From positions 3,100,001 to 3,164,000 of the forward strand of contig OX467092.1 of assembly GCA_950106755.1 (NCBI GenBank): a stretch of DNA of 64,000 nucleotides, read 5' to 3'. The position numbers and the translations under genes are program-made. The stretch is from Climacium dendroides (Eukaryota > Streptophyta > Bryopsida > Hypnales > Climaciaceae). This document shows positions 11,484-22,160 of this stretch, in pieces. The notes under the pieces are model-generated. The model did no database searches and was not told where the DNA came from. It saw only the letters and a program-made list of their open reading frames with translations. Position 1 is the first letter of the stretch. Every line of letters starts with the position of its first letter.

Positions 11484-11948
11484 CACTAAATAGTGAAATT
11501 AGGTTGTCTTATCAATTAGGTTGCCTTACTCGGGAAAGTTAACTCATGACTCACCACTTCTCCAGATGGAGGCACAAGCAATTCTTTAAACCCAAGGCAT
11601 GAACCAGTGCACCAACCCATGCAACACACATGGCTCCTACATTAGTGCATCCTTTAAAAAAATGTACATATTTATATAGTGTAGAATGTCGAGAAATTAG
11701 TGTGGGGCAACCTAATTTCACTACACTAATGATGATAAATAGTGTTACTTACACTAATTTATTTTAAAAGCCATAAGTTTTTACTCTTGATGAATATTTT
11801 TACCAACTATGAATGTAGAGTTTTTTCACTTAGAATGACACTAGGATTTATGATTTTTGTAAAAATATTTATGAAGAGTAAAAACTTATAGCATTTCTAA
11901 AACAGTTAGTATGGATAACACTATTTATCATCATTAGTGTAGTTAGTG
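11484..11948. mobile_element. Family E MITE (TA duplication), interrupted by another MITE
   Basis: The left edge CACTAAATAGTGAAATTAGG and the right edge (CAACCTAATTTCACTA, then after the insertion GTTAGTG) are inverted repeats. TA stands on both outer sides (11482-11483 and 11949-11950). The uninterrupted relative is 43823-44063. TA duplications with short inverted repeats fit a Stowaway-like (Tc1/mariner) MITE; the CACTA at the very edge then belongs to the inverted repeat. Confidence 0.75.
11724..11939. mobile_element. Family F MITE (216 bp) nested in family E
   Basis: The edges CACTAATGATGATAAATAGTG and CACTATTTATCATCATTAGTG are perfect inverted repeats, and looser pairing continues inward for about 90 bp per side. 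TA is duplicated at 11722-11723 and 11940-11941. The insertion split the right inverted repeat of family E, which gives the relative age directly: F is younger than E. Confidence 0.8.
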
Positions 11949-13038
11949 TAGGGATACACAGAAAAAGAAAAAAGAAAATCAGGGCTACAGAAGACTGTAA
12001 CAAGTATTAAAAAACAGTTTAAGGGAAAATAAAAACAAAAAGGGATTAAAAAAACAAATCAAGGTGTTCAGGACAGACGGCCAGCGGGTGACGGTGGTCC
12101 ATTTCCAGGAATTGTTCAGACTTGATTGTTATTACGTAGAACTTATTGTTAACCCCTAAAATCATAGAGAGCATAGTGGAATGTGCTCTAAATGGATCAA
12201 AATTTTGATAATTTATATCAATTCTTTTGGAATTGTAACCATACAAAAGCAAACTAGATATGTTACTGATCACGTGGGAAAAACACACACATCAATATCA
12301 CTTATGAATCGAAAGATTATAATGTTTCATCACGAGGGTGCTAAAACTACGAAAATGATTTGAAGTCATTCAATCCTCTTTTCACATGTCAAAACAAAAA
12401 AATTGATCACCAAAACGGACATAAAATGCATAACCTCAATCGATTCACAGCTTCTCAAAATCTACAATGGCTTCATCAGGCCTGCAGCCAAAATTTTTTT
12501 TAATCCTATGACTGGATCAATCACTCAGTCATGCAGCCTTATATAAATTGATCACACAAACAATGCCTGGACCCGAAACCTTATTTTGATCACATGAACA
12601 ATAGCCTGATTGGCAAGCCCAGTTTTTGACAACAGATTTGATTTTGGTTTGAAATTATAATTCCTGGTGTAAGTGCATCCAATTTTAACAGTGGACTTGA
12701 TTTTGGTTTGAAATGGCAATTGCAATTCCTGGTGTAAGTACATAGTTACTGGGTTAGGAACATGATCAATATGAACAATTGATGACATTGAAAACATAAT
12801 GCGCTTGGTTCGCCTGTGAATCTGATTAATCAGTATGCCAATTCATCAGAGGACTGGGAAATTCTGTAATCTAAGGTAGGAGCACCCAATAGCATGAGCG
12901 TACTCAATGGTGTGACTTTCTACATACGATAATCATTTCAGAACTTAAATGCAGATAAATTATAGATAGTTTATTTTTATTGACTGAAATAATAAATTAT
13001 TTATTTACACTGCATGTGTTTGTCCAAAAAAAAGAATT
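11949..13038. other. No gene; imperfect tandem repeat at about 12630-12745
   Basis: Two imperfect units of about 58 bp share TTTGATTTTGGTTTGAAAT and ATTCCTGGTGTAAGT. At 12150 the sequence GTTAACCCCTAAAATC looks like a solitary family B terminus, but I could not match what follows. ORFs here are short and unsupported. Confidence 0.45.
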
Positions 13039-13474
13039 TAAGGTAAAACAGCCCATTGTTGTCAGAATGAGGAGTTTGACATCACCTTGTTCTTGAAATT
13101 TTTCAATTTTGTTTCCCACATCAGTACAAGTGTGAGAAACAGCAATTGAAATTAAATTTTTTCGACAAAGTATGAATTCACTAGGAATTTCTGAAGTGTT
13201 CAGCCTAAAAGAGTCTGTAGACTACCTTAAGACCAACAAAAGCTGAATCTGTAATGCTCATCTCACTACCTAATGCAGTCAAAATATTTTCTATTAGAGA
13301 AGGCCAAAAAAAGTCAATTTTTACAATGAACTTCACATTGAAAAATTAGAAGTTCCTAATGAGGTCAGTGTTCACTCTATTGCTGTCATGTAAGACATGC
13401 ATTGTGGCCCACATCTCACATACTAAAAAACCCCCACAATGGATCATTTGACCGCAATGGGCTGTTTAACCTTA
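13039..13474. mobile_element. Family D element, copy 3 (436 bp), best-preserved ends
   Basis: The ends TAAGGTAAAACAGCCCATTG and CAATGGGCTGTTTAACCTTA are inverted repeats of 20 bp with one or two differences. The body matches copies 1 and 2, but the counterpart of their ORF is broken by a frame change and stop codons. No unambiguous target duplication was found, so the superfamily is undetermined. Confidence 0.75.
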
Positions 13475-13929
13475 GACGAAAGAAGTCCTCTTCAAAACTG
13501 GCACAGAAACAGGAGGCCTAAATCGGACTTCTGGGGCCTTCCAGAGTCAACAAGGAACAGGATAAGGAAGGCTTTCTCTTCTTCCCAAAAGGAATCAGCT
13601 CTGTTTCAGGACATGCATAACGAATAAAGCAAGGCAGTGGTTCAAACAAATCTTCCTGGCTACCATAAGGAGACCAGCTATGAATTGTTTCCAAGTTGTG
13701 GGTCCAATCATTTACAGTGGTGCTCAGCATCTTATCACCTCCCCATCTCCAATTTCATAGTGAATCTGCACAACTTGAGGAACTATTCAGAGAAAATTCT
13801 CTACAGGCAAAGTTCATGACAGGTGAATAGATTGAAAAAAAAGCATAAACTCTAGTTTTAGAAACATAAAGATTTGGCATATAAATTGTTGAACAAAAAT
13901 GGTTCAATTTTGATGGGTCTAAATCTTAT
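13475..13929. other. No gene seen
   Basis: Short overlapping ORFs on both strands (13439-13627, 13518-13730, 13637-13819) without recognisable domains. Confidence 0.45.
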
Positions 13930-15050
13930 GAAGCCATATTCGTGCACCTTTCTTCCTTCAAGGCTTTCCAACTTTTGTCAATAATTTTGCCATGGGCCTT
14001 TGGTTAAGACGGATTTATGAATGATTGCCAACAAGAAAATGATTACTTGAAAGAGACAAATCTACATAATGAATTTCATAGCAAAAGTAATGTATTGAAT
14101 TTTCATGAGTATAACAATTAATGATTTTACTAACATATATAGGAGGAAGAATAGAACGCTATCTCCAAAACAATCTTTTGGGGTAATTCAACTCATATTT
14201 AATGAACATAACTAACAAAGTCTACCCTAGAGCATGTTCTGAACCGACCATCGGTGCGGCCTCATTGGAATTTGGAACCCCACGGTTCTCTCATAGCGCA
14301 ACCTCGGGGTTGCTACAGCTCACCATGACATCAAAGACCCCTCGTACTCCATCTTCAGCACTCTACGTTGCAAGGCTACGGGCAACGATTGCACGACTCC
14401 GATGCCAAGTTTCCTTCCATCCCCGTCTTCGGTCTCCGCCTTTCTCAAGATGCTCTCACAGATGCTGTCCAGGTACTGCTCTTCAGCGTGAAGAATCTCC
14501 GCACACCGTGCCAGCGATTTATCCACGGAACCCTTATTGAGTAAGTTACCGCCTTCTTAGGAATTTAGTTGAATGAAATTGGAGACTACTCTATCAAGAT
14601 TGCGAGGGAAGCTTCTTTCTTTCTTTTCTGGTCGTGGATTACACTTTCTTGCAGACTTCTTGCTTGGCACGGTTTTGATCGGATCGAATATCGCCTTCTT
14701 AGGAGTTTTGTTCAATGGAGATGAAATGAAATTGGAGACTACTGTCTCAAGATGGAGAGGGAGTCTTCTTTGTTTCTTTCCTGGACATGGATTACACTTT
14801 CTTGCATACTTCTTGCAGCATTGATAGAGAGGTGTTCGCGATGAACGAGGAATTAGGGGTTCCTTTGGCACTGTTTGGATCGCGCGCAGGTAAGGGAGGA
14901 GCTCAAGGCGGATGCGGTTGCCGTCAATTTCGAGCGACATGTTGCTCGCGTCGGGCCACAAGGGTAACCCTAATCGGTCACAGTACTCTCGGAGCTCGGT
15001 TCTTGAAATCCCCAGGAGAGGTCTCACGAGGGCAACCTCGTTGTTGAGTT
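13930..15050 (-). repeat. Inverted segmental duplication, copy 1 (partner 20725-22160)
   Basis: Beyond the coding remnant the match to the plus strand of 20725-22160 continues into flanking DNA: CAACCCCGAGGTTG, GGTTCAGAACATGCTCTAG, TATGTTCATTAAATATG, GATTGTTTTGGAGATA and CTTTGAAGGAAGAAAGG (the last as CTTGAAGGAAGAAAGG here) occur in the same order. This copy lacks about 490 bp present in the partner, from just after the VLK codons (21003) to about 21495. The duplication was therefore of genomic DNA, not of a spliced transcript. Confidence 0.7.
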
Positions 15051-15600
15051 TGAAAGTTCCCTCCTCGGGGGTCACAAATGAAGAAACTTAAGGATACCTG
15101 TTGGCGAGTGAGAGACAGCACGGGTGATAACATGCGTTTCAATGTTAACGACTGTAGCCCGTGGAGACCCGAGCCTTGGAAGAGGTTGTAGAGTAGAGCC
15201 TCCACGCGGTCGCTCGCGCTGTGCGCCGTGGCGATCGACGTGTACCCATGCCGAAGCACAATCCGTTGCAAGACGCCCTACCGCCATGTGCGCACGAGGC
15301 CTTCGCCTGGGACAGGGGAAGTCGTCTCCACTTGGTAGTAATTCACCCCCAAGCTTGCTACAATCTGCGAGACGTGGGAGCCTTGATGTTGCGACAATGA
15401 CGACCACTGATGGTCGCAGTTCACAACCCCTAGCACCCAGTCCCACTGGTGACACGAATTCGCAAGTAAAACCTCTTTCGTCCTGGAGAAGCTCTTCGGA
15501 GGATCGTCCAAGGATAGGGTTGTTCAGCAAAGTTGACCAATCTGTGGACGCGTTTCTTCTTCCCCTCTCGCGCTTGCAAACAGCCTTCTCTCCCTAAAGC
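14316..15600 (-). pseudogene. TilS/RASPBERRY3-like tRNA(Ile)-lysidine synthase, broken copy
   Basis: TilS enzymes modify C34 of the CAU-anticodon tRNA-Ile to lysidine; plants carry a nuclear gene of bacterial type whose product acts in organelles. On the minus strand the fragments lie in family order: a Rossmann-like part with ASLGVNYYQVE (about 15340), [19 protein letters not shown] (about 15240-15180), [17 protein letters not shown] (about 15025), LPLWPDASN and NRIRLELLPYL (about 14960-14890), then VDKSLARCAEILHAEEQYL and VALQRRVLK (about 14525-14330). It is broken in several ways: the N-terminal SGGxDS ATP-binding loop is absent, a one-base shift with a stop precedes the [10 protein letters not shown] block, the frame changes again near 15070, about 340 bp of unrelated sequence (14541-14885) splits the protein after LLPYLR, and the C-terminal end is truncated after VLK. 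A partner copy lies inverted at 20725-21179. Confidence 0.8.
14550..14829. repeat. Two-unit tandem repeat inserted in the TilS-like pseudogene
   Basis: Two units of about 140 bp (14550-14691 and 14692-14829) both begin CGCCTTCTTAGGA and share GAAATTGGAGACTACT and GGATTACACTTTCTTGCA. This makes up most of the sequence that interrupts the reading frame and is absent from the other copy at 20725. It has no GT...AG borders at the break points, so an intron is unlikely. Confidence 0.65.
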
Positions 15601-18285
15601 CTACACTTAGGTAACGACGTACGTAGCTGTTTACCGAATTGCGATGCATACGGTGCGCACGACGCAGCAGCAGTGTCTGCAAGCGGAGATGTAGCTGAGC
15701 CTTTGAAGTGAGCTGGGATGAGCATCCCTGCCCCTGCCAACATCTTGCCCTAGTATTTTCGAAACTAAAAAACAATGCACAAACCCCAAGTATCAGTAAT
15801 TATGTCTCAACTATGTACACATTCTAGCTCGAGAGGCTGCACATTCCCTACACACTGTGACGACGGCGAGAATCGAAGTCGACACAACGAGGCAACTACA
15901 TGACCTAGAATTGCATCCATCTAGTTCCAAATCGCACAAAAGCAATGCAATTCATGAGTTTATTGAAATACTTCACACTCAAATCTTCTAGATTTCTCTA
16001 TCAATTCAATTTGAGCAATTGACTTGAACACTTGCAACAACTAAAGAGCGACGACTCTGCTCCCCTGCTCTCAAGCGCTAATAAGCGACATCAGCACGCC
16101 ACGCCCTATTCCTCCTGGAGCTCCCCTCCAAGCGGACAACGCCAAAGACATCGCTAATCCAAATAGTTGAGATGACCCGAAGAACGTCGGAATTCCAGCT
16201 TCCCGAGCACGCTGTGCTGGTCCAGAGCCAACTGAGACATTCATTACACCAGGATACGCAGTTTTGGCTGCCGGTAGCCGAATCCTATCCAGCAGCTCGT
16301 TCCACATCGAGAGCATCAACAACCCCTGTGAAACTTCACCTCGTGACTGAATGCGAAAAGGCAAGCAAAGTCAAATTTTTTCATAACCAGGCTCGGTAGT
16401 TCATTTCTATCCCCCAAGGGTAGGGGGCATTTTGGACGAATCGCGGCTTACGTGGGCGAGGTCAATCCATGCTTCGGAAGGATGTTGACCTAACTTAGAC
16501 GAGGTTTGCTCCATTGCACTTCTGGCCACAAGGTATTGTCATTTTGTGCCTCTTTCGATGCCTGGTAGAGATTTTCAGTATAAATCAAGGATTGGGGTTC
16601 GGTGAGGAGCCAAATAAGGCAATTTTGTTTACTACAGGGAACCCCTTTTCAAGAATGGAAAAGGGCCTTCTACCTCATTGGAAACAATGTTATGCTGCCA
16701 CAGTGGTGACAAATGCACATGATGGTCTATTTTTAAGTGCCAAATAAAATAAAAAAACAAATCAGGGTAATCAGCATAGTCGAAGAGTTCTCTGTATGGC
16801 ATACAGTGGATGTATCTTTTGCAGCGTGGGGCCGAAAGCTGGAAACCAGGGCTGCCACAGAGTGGACGACATGGACAAAGTGGACCTCTCCAAGAGCGCC
16901 GGGTCTGGGAATTCACAGTGTTTCCTCATTGGTTCATCCAGGTGTGATGAGGCAGACAGAAACAACCAATTGAAGCTGCGATTTGTCGGAAAACAATTGT
17001 CATCCAGCAGTGAGTTGACTGAAATAATTGTCATCCAGAAGTGATTTGACTGACACAATTTCACCGTTGTCTCTATGTGTTACGTGCTGTATGTCCCGAT
17101 GATGTTAGCAGTTCTAGATCGGTAGATACTCTATAGGCTTCAGCTTCAGCCCCTCCAGCTCTCTCTCTGGGTGAATTTATTCAAAAAATCACTTCAATAA
17201 GTGACCAAGTCCAGAACGGCAGGGCACTTAAAGTGCGGACTACGGCTTCGATGCTAGCTTGAAATCACCTGCATTTGGCAACACAGCTGCGGATGCTACT
17301 TCCAGCTGACTGCCCGAGGTCGACTGGTTCCATGGAATCGAGTAGCGCAGCAGAAACAACAACCCTGAGTACAGAAGCCGTAGGCAGCACCAAATCACAA
17401 AGACCAGCCCAAGCTGTCTCAACAAGGAGAAACCCATCAAGGGTGGTTTTTACTGAAAAATAACACGCCTGGAGGCTGATACACCCACGGAGGGCAGAAA
17501 AGACGCTCGGAGGCGGGGAGAGGATAACACCCGGGGGCAGAGGTGGAATGAATTGAAACAACGTCACAACGGACGGGGACGGGCAGAAGAGGACCAGAGC
17601 AGGGCAAGCTCCGGGGGTGGGAGAGAACGGGGAGAAAAGCGGGAGCAGGCCCCGGAATGAACCTCGCGGCCTGCTCTCGTTACAAGCAAGTAGCGCCGGC
17701 AGAAAAACAAAAGAATTGGATTGGGAATTGTGTGGAAATCTCCACGATTCCAATAACAATCAAGTCTGAACAACTGCATGCTGAAAATGGGCCATTGGGT
17801 GGCAACCTGTCACTTTGATCCTAAAACCCTTCGAGGTCCGAGGTCGAATTTCGGAAGCTCGGTGTTTCGGCACAAAGTTTTCCAAAACAGGCGCCGACGT
17901 TTGTCCCAGCATTCCACGCCTAGAGCTGTCAACAGGCACAAACAAAACAACAACCCTGAGTACGGAATCAGGGAGCTCACATGAATCTTCCGTGGAAGAA
18001 ACTACCCGATTCTTCCATGATTACCAATGGACAGGGAGAAAGTAGAATACTCAAAGGAAAGTGGCACTCACGGGTTTCTTCATGACTTTCTTCCTCGACT
18101 ACTTCAACTTTTTTCGTAGATTTGGGCAGAGTTTGTAGTGGATGAAAGTTGGCACTATAGATGATTTCTTGAATTTTGGATGAATGACATTTATGTACTG
18201 GGATGAATGATAAGTTTAGTTTTGATGATGAATGATAATCACACATTTTGGATGAATAAAAATCACATCTTTGGATGAATAGAAA
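15601..18285. other. Gene-poor stretch of intermediate GC, no supportable gene
   Basis: Several ORFs of 60-164 codons overlap on both strands, and none shows a domain I recognise. A minus-strand ORF at 16071-16364 (97 codons) has protein-like composition but no identifiable family. The motif CAACAACCCTGAGTAC occurs twice (about 17358 and 17948). Loosely repeated GGATGAAT units lie at 18178-18300. Parts may be diverged remnants linked to the neighbouring pseudogenes. Confidence 0.4.
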
Positions 18286-18958
18286 TCAAAATTTCGGATG
18301 GACCAGCTCCATGACAGCATCAATCGGTAATGAGTTGCCAGCCACGAGTAATCCTCCTTCAATTTCATTACGATCAATGCTCTCAGTAACATTGGATTTT
18401 CTTGTCGACTTCTTCAACTGACCAAACTTGTCTCCATCAATCAGGAATTCGTCTCCATCAATCAGGAATTCAGCGTAGTTGGAGCCCCTGCAAAACAGAA
18501 AAGCAGTTAAATTATTGTTATACATTGTAAAATTTGAGTCAAATTACAGCTTACAGCAGCAATGTCAAAGAAGAACAACATTAAGAGATAGAATTGCGAC
18601 TTCGGGCTTCAAAAATCCAATGTTGATTGATTGCTACTTCAACAGATTGTGCTGGACTTGAATTTGAGTTAAGTTTATGGACTGAGAAGTATGAATTAGC
18701 TTACAGAATGGAGTTGTCATTTGACAGCTCGACCCTGATATTCTCAGTCATACCCCATGCCCTCGCTGAAAATCTCCGTGCATGCCTGCATATCAGTTTC
18801 TTCCATCTTCCGAGTGCTTCTTCCGAGTGCTGACACCTGCTCGATCTCACACAATCACACAACAAAGCTTTACATTTGCACATATCGTCGTATTTATTAA
18901 AAGCTAGGGCAGAAAAAAATCGGCAATATTCAAGACATAAACCGGAAATTAACCTCAC
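18286..18958 (-). other. Possible decayed downstream exons of the CCT4 pseudogene
   Basis: Below exon 5 two exon-like blocks follow on the minus strand. One is about 18840-18714. The other starts after a TTTTGCAG acceptor near 18488, opens with GSN and ends at a stop near 18288. RGSN is a conserved CCT4 tetrapeptide at about this place in the protein, and the order fits, but the rest does not align convincingly. A 21-bp tandem duplication (18430-18471) gives the repeated peptide FLIDGDEFLIDGD. Confidence 0.35.
18430..18471. repeat. 21-bp perfect tandem duplication
   Basis: Two identical adjacent copies of the 21-bp unit that begins GTCTCCATCAATCAGGAATT. The length is a multiple of three, so it kept the frame of the minus-strand ORF 18286-18525. 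Confidence 0.85.
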
Positions 18959-20586
18959 ATCTGCAATGGGAAGACAATTCAATGTTTTGCTAATGAACTC
19001 AATATCCTCTCGCTCCATATCTTTGATCACAAGAATCTTTGCTTTTGGCAAGATAATGTAGTGACAGGTTGTCACTGCATCCCGCAGAATACTCTTCTAT
19101 ACAAGTAGAACATTACAGCCTGTAGCCCGAATCTTCTTAATCATACCTAAAATGTAGTTCCTCTCCTCCTCGAGAATTCTGTCCATCTGCAAAAAGGGCA
19201 AAGAATAGTAAGAATGAGACGTTAACTATCGCTTTGCATTGTTTGGTCATAGGAAAATACTCAATGTAAATAGAAACCGAAATTGGTAAAATGGACTTAC
19301 TTGGGTGTAATCAGACACAATGACACTCTGCTCGATATCAGTTTTGGAAGGAGAAATTTGAAACTGAATCAAACCAATTTTGGCATTTTCTACACGTGTG
19401 GGTCCACTAGCTGTATGACTTGATCAGTAAGCTCCACAGGAATGGCCATACACTTAATAACCTGCGTCACAAAACATCAAATCAATGCGGTATTAACATA
19501 ATGCTGGCGAAACACTTTCTCTGACCTAAACATACAATAGAGGCTGAAAATGCTCAACGCATGCTGAGGATAGTGCCACTGTGACACCTATCTACAAGAG
19601 AATTCTAAAAAACGGGAATATTTGGACAATCACAAGAGAGATTGCCAAAACAATGAAGCTAGTCTCACCTCTACAGCTTTTTCAGACGCCTTGTGAAGAG
19701 CTTCAGAGATTGTGGTGGGATGAACGCCTTCACCAAAAGGTTCAAATACTGCTTCAATAACGCTCCTGCTAACACCACAACTGCAGAGTGGAAAACCAAC
19801 ACCCTAAATCAGCATTGACCATGCGAATCTGTAACCCTCCATTCATTGGACGACTAAAGTAGGGACACTAATAAGCGCCACTTCATCAACTGCTCAGTTG
19901 GTGAGCATCCCGTTCTTCTATATGTACGTATTGCCGAAGAAGCAATTTTAGAGCATCCACCAATAAAATTTTGACCTCCATAACTTTTGAATATAGTCTC
20001 TAAATAATGCAAGCTCTAGTGCGTTCGAATCCTCTTTCAGTCGCCAACAAAAAAATAACAAAATCTCGACAACCTCGTAATCGTACAAATGCTCAGTGTC
20101 AATTTCGGTGTCTTGCCGTCTGTAACAATCATCGACAGATAAAACAGAAATGAGGAGTGAATGGAGTACCTGTAGTAGTGCCGTCACCAGCAACAACATC
20201 TTGCGACTTCGATAGCTCTACAAGCATCTTCGCAGCAGGCTGCACAACTTCTATGTACAAGCACCGGAAAACAGAAACCACGTGCACTCAGACTTCCCAA
20301 TCGCTCGAAACTTGAAACTCGCTAACCCTAAAATCTCATTGCGCAATACAATCGTGGAAAAACCCGAAGACAAGGCGCACCTTGTCGAGAATGGTGGCAC
20401 CGTCGTTGGTGATGATAACATCACCGTTGGCCGAGGACAACATCTTGTCCATGCCACGGGGGCCCAAACGGTGCGCACCGCATCGGCGACGGCCTTGGCG
20501 GCCACCATGTTCGCATGGCGGATGTCGTCTTCCCGTTTCATGTCCACGTACTTCTCCGTGTTGCTCCGCGCCTTGGTGCCCGCCAT
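18959..20586 (-). pseudogene. CCT4: T-complex chaperonin subunit delta (CCT4), broken gene
   Basis: CCT4 is one of eight subunits of the cytosolic chaperonin that folds actin and tubulin. Five exons can be followed on the minus strand with GT-AG borders. Exon 1 is 20586-20381 (ATG, then [16 protein letters not shown] and DAVRT). Exon 2 is about 20258-20170 (QPAAKMLVELSKSQDVVAGD). Exon 3 is 19780-19669 (VVVLAGALLKQYLNLL). Exon 4 is 19461-19300 (AIPVELTD, later [20 protein letters not shown]). Exon 5 is 19186-18959 ([17 protein letters not shown], later AKILVIKDMEREDIEFI). Lesions are plain. A one-base loss follows DAVRT in exon 1, and another falls in exon 3 after NLL. About 100 codons are deleted inside exon 4, joining VELTD directly to [12 protein letters not shown]. 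In exon 5 a TAG replaces the codon before KSILRD, with compensating small indels after it. The C-terminal third (intermediate and equatorial domains) is not recognisable. A functional copy must exist elsewhere. Confidence 0.88.
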
Positions 20587-20724
20587 TGCGACCTCCGGAT
20601 CGATCGCCTGATGAGAATGCGCAGGAAACAAAACGAGGAAATAGACAAAGAGGACTTAGGGTGGAGATGAAGACGAAGATAGAAGTGAAAGCCGAAGATC
20701 AGCTAGAGGACGAAGGACAAGCGC

Positions 20725-21179
20725 TGCACCCCTTGTGGCCCGACGCGAGCAACATGTCGCTCGAAATTGACCGCAACCGCATCCGCCTTGAGCTCCTCCC
20801 GTACCTGCGCGAGAATTTCAACGGCTCCGTGGATAAATCGCTGGCGCGGTGTGCGGAGATTCTTCACGCTGAACAGCAGTACCTGGACAGCACCTCTGAG
20901 AGCATCTTGAGGAAGGCGGAGACCGAGGACGGGGATGGAAGGAAACTTGACATCGGAGTCGTGCAATCGTTGCCTGTAGCCTTGCAACGGAGAGTGCTGA
21001 AGCAATTTGTGGAGAGTTTCACGGGGCGATCGTTAGGGTTTGATCACGTGGAGCGCTTGCGAGGTTCCTACTCCCTCTCAGCTGACACTCAAAACGGTGT
21101 AAACCTCGAATTGCCTGGGAATGCGACTGTGCGAGTACTGAAAACGTTCATCCATCTGACGCACGCGAAGCAAATGTAA
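20725..21179 (+). pseudogene. TilS/RASPBERRY3-like C-terminal fragment
   Basis: The frame reads HPLWPDASNMSLEIDRNRIR, LLPYLRENFNGSVDKSLARC, AEILHAEQQYLDSTSESIL, VALQRRVLKQFVESFTGRSL and ends at TAA 21177-21179. This is the linker and C-terminal part of a TilS-type enzyme; the N-terminal ATP pyrophosphatase domain is missing. The homologous part starts abruptly at LWPDASN, immediately beside the upstream region of the CCT4 pseudogene, which is transcribed the other way. Within the fragment the frame is intact and lacks the insertion present in the other copy, so it is the better preserved of the two. A 5' exon elsewhere cannot be excluded, but none is seen between here and CCT4 exon 1. Confidence 0.75.
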
Positions 21180-22160
21180 CCACTCAAGGATCACAATCCG
21201 CATCTACCTTCGCTGCAGCTGATCACATTGACCAAGGAGCGTCATACTTGCACTCGAAACCAAAGCCCCTGAGCCTGAACTCGCACGTCGCCAAAATTTC
21301 CACGCTTGTTTTCAAATCACAGCTACGTTCTCTCATTGCCGTTGCAGAAGTCGTGACAGTATGGCGAACCATATACTGCCATGAAGCAAGGAGTGTGTAA
21401 AGAATTTGAGGCTCAATGCATGTTGAAAGATTTATGTTGAGAAGATGCGAGAAGAACGCCTTTTCAAGTTTTCGCGACTGGGGGTATGCAGAAGAGCGAG
21501 AACAATGTGAGGGGTCTTCGATATCACGGTGAGACTGTGAGCTGTAGCAACCCCGAGGTTGGGCAAGAAAGAATTGTAGGCAACTGGTTCCAATGAGGCA
21601 GTACCGATGGTGGGTTCAGAACATGCTCTAGTAGCGCTTACGCGCTACCGAAGCTTGCTCTCGTTTTTGCAACAATCAAAGATGCAACGACCTACACAGG
21701 ATTTTCAATTTTGCAGGGAATCAAAGAAGGATTTACTTGTGGACAGGCCGAAGACGCATTCCTCCATGGCGATGTCAGGGTTTTCAGGGTTTTAGAGTTA
21801 TATGTTGAGCACCGGAGAATCATTTCTTTATGGGTTTTGAGATTTAGGGTTTTAGGGTGATATGTTGAGAGCTCTTATGGGAAAGCTTTGTGCTATGTTC
21901 ATTAAATATGGTGAACTGCCACAATTGATTGTTTTGGAGATAACACTCTATTCTTCTTGTTATGCTTGTAAAATTATTAATTATTATACTTATTAAAATT
22001 TAATAAATTGTTTTTTATTATTAAATTTTGATATAATTTTTTTTTTCAAAGCAATTATATTTTTTGGTAATCATTGATAAATCCATTTTATCCAAAAGGA
22101 TTGTTGAGAATACTTAAGTCAAAAAGCTTTGAAGGAAGAAAGGGATGTATGGATTTTGTT
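20725..22160 (+). repeat. Inverted segmental duplication, copy 2 (partner 13930-15050)
   Basis: This copy holds the TilS-like fragment plus about 980 bp of 3' flank. The flank includes short telomere-like motifs (TTTAGGGTTTTAGGG near 21850). Shared flank blocks with the partner are listed there. The two copies stand about 6 kb apart in opposite orientation with the CCT4 pseudogene between them. Confidence 0.7.

Noticed and set aside
11484..11948. Calling family E and F elements CACTA transposons because they begin CACTA and end TAGTG
   Set aside because: The directly readable duplications are TA, not 3 bp, at the nested insertion and at the intact copy.
15124..15597. 157-codon plus ORF
   Set aside because: It is the antisense shadow of the TilS-like remnant.
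16071..16364. 97-codon minus ORF with protein-like composition
   Set aside because: No family recognised and no splice context; possibly a fragment, but not supportable as a gene.
17265..17759. 164-codon minus ORF
   Set aside because: Composition follows a GC- and C-rich stretch; no domain; competing ORFs in other frames.
20282..20611. 109-codon plus ORF and the first part of the ORF starting at 20382
   Set aside because: Antisense of CCT4 exon 1; only the part after 20725 has meaning as TilS-like sequence.
21840..21860. Interstitial telomere
   Set aside because: Only two TTTAGGG-like motifs in a row; too short to be a telomere relic.
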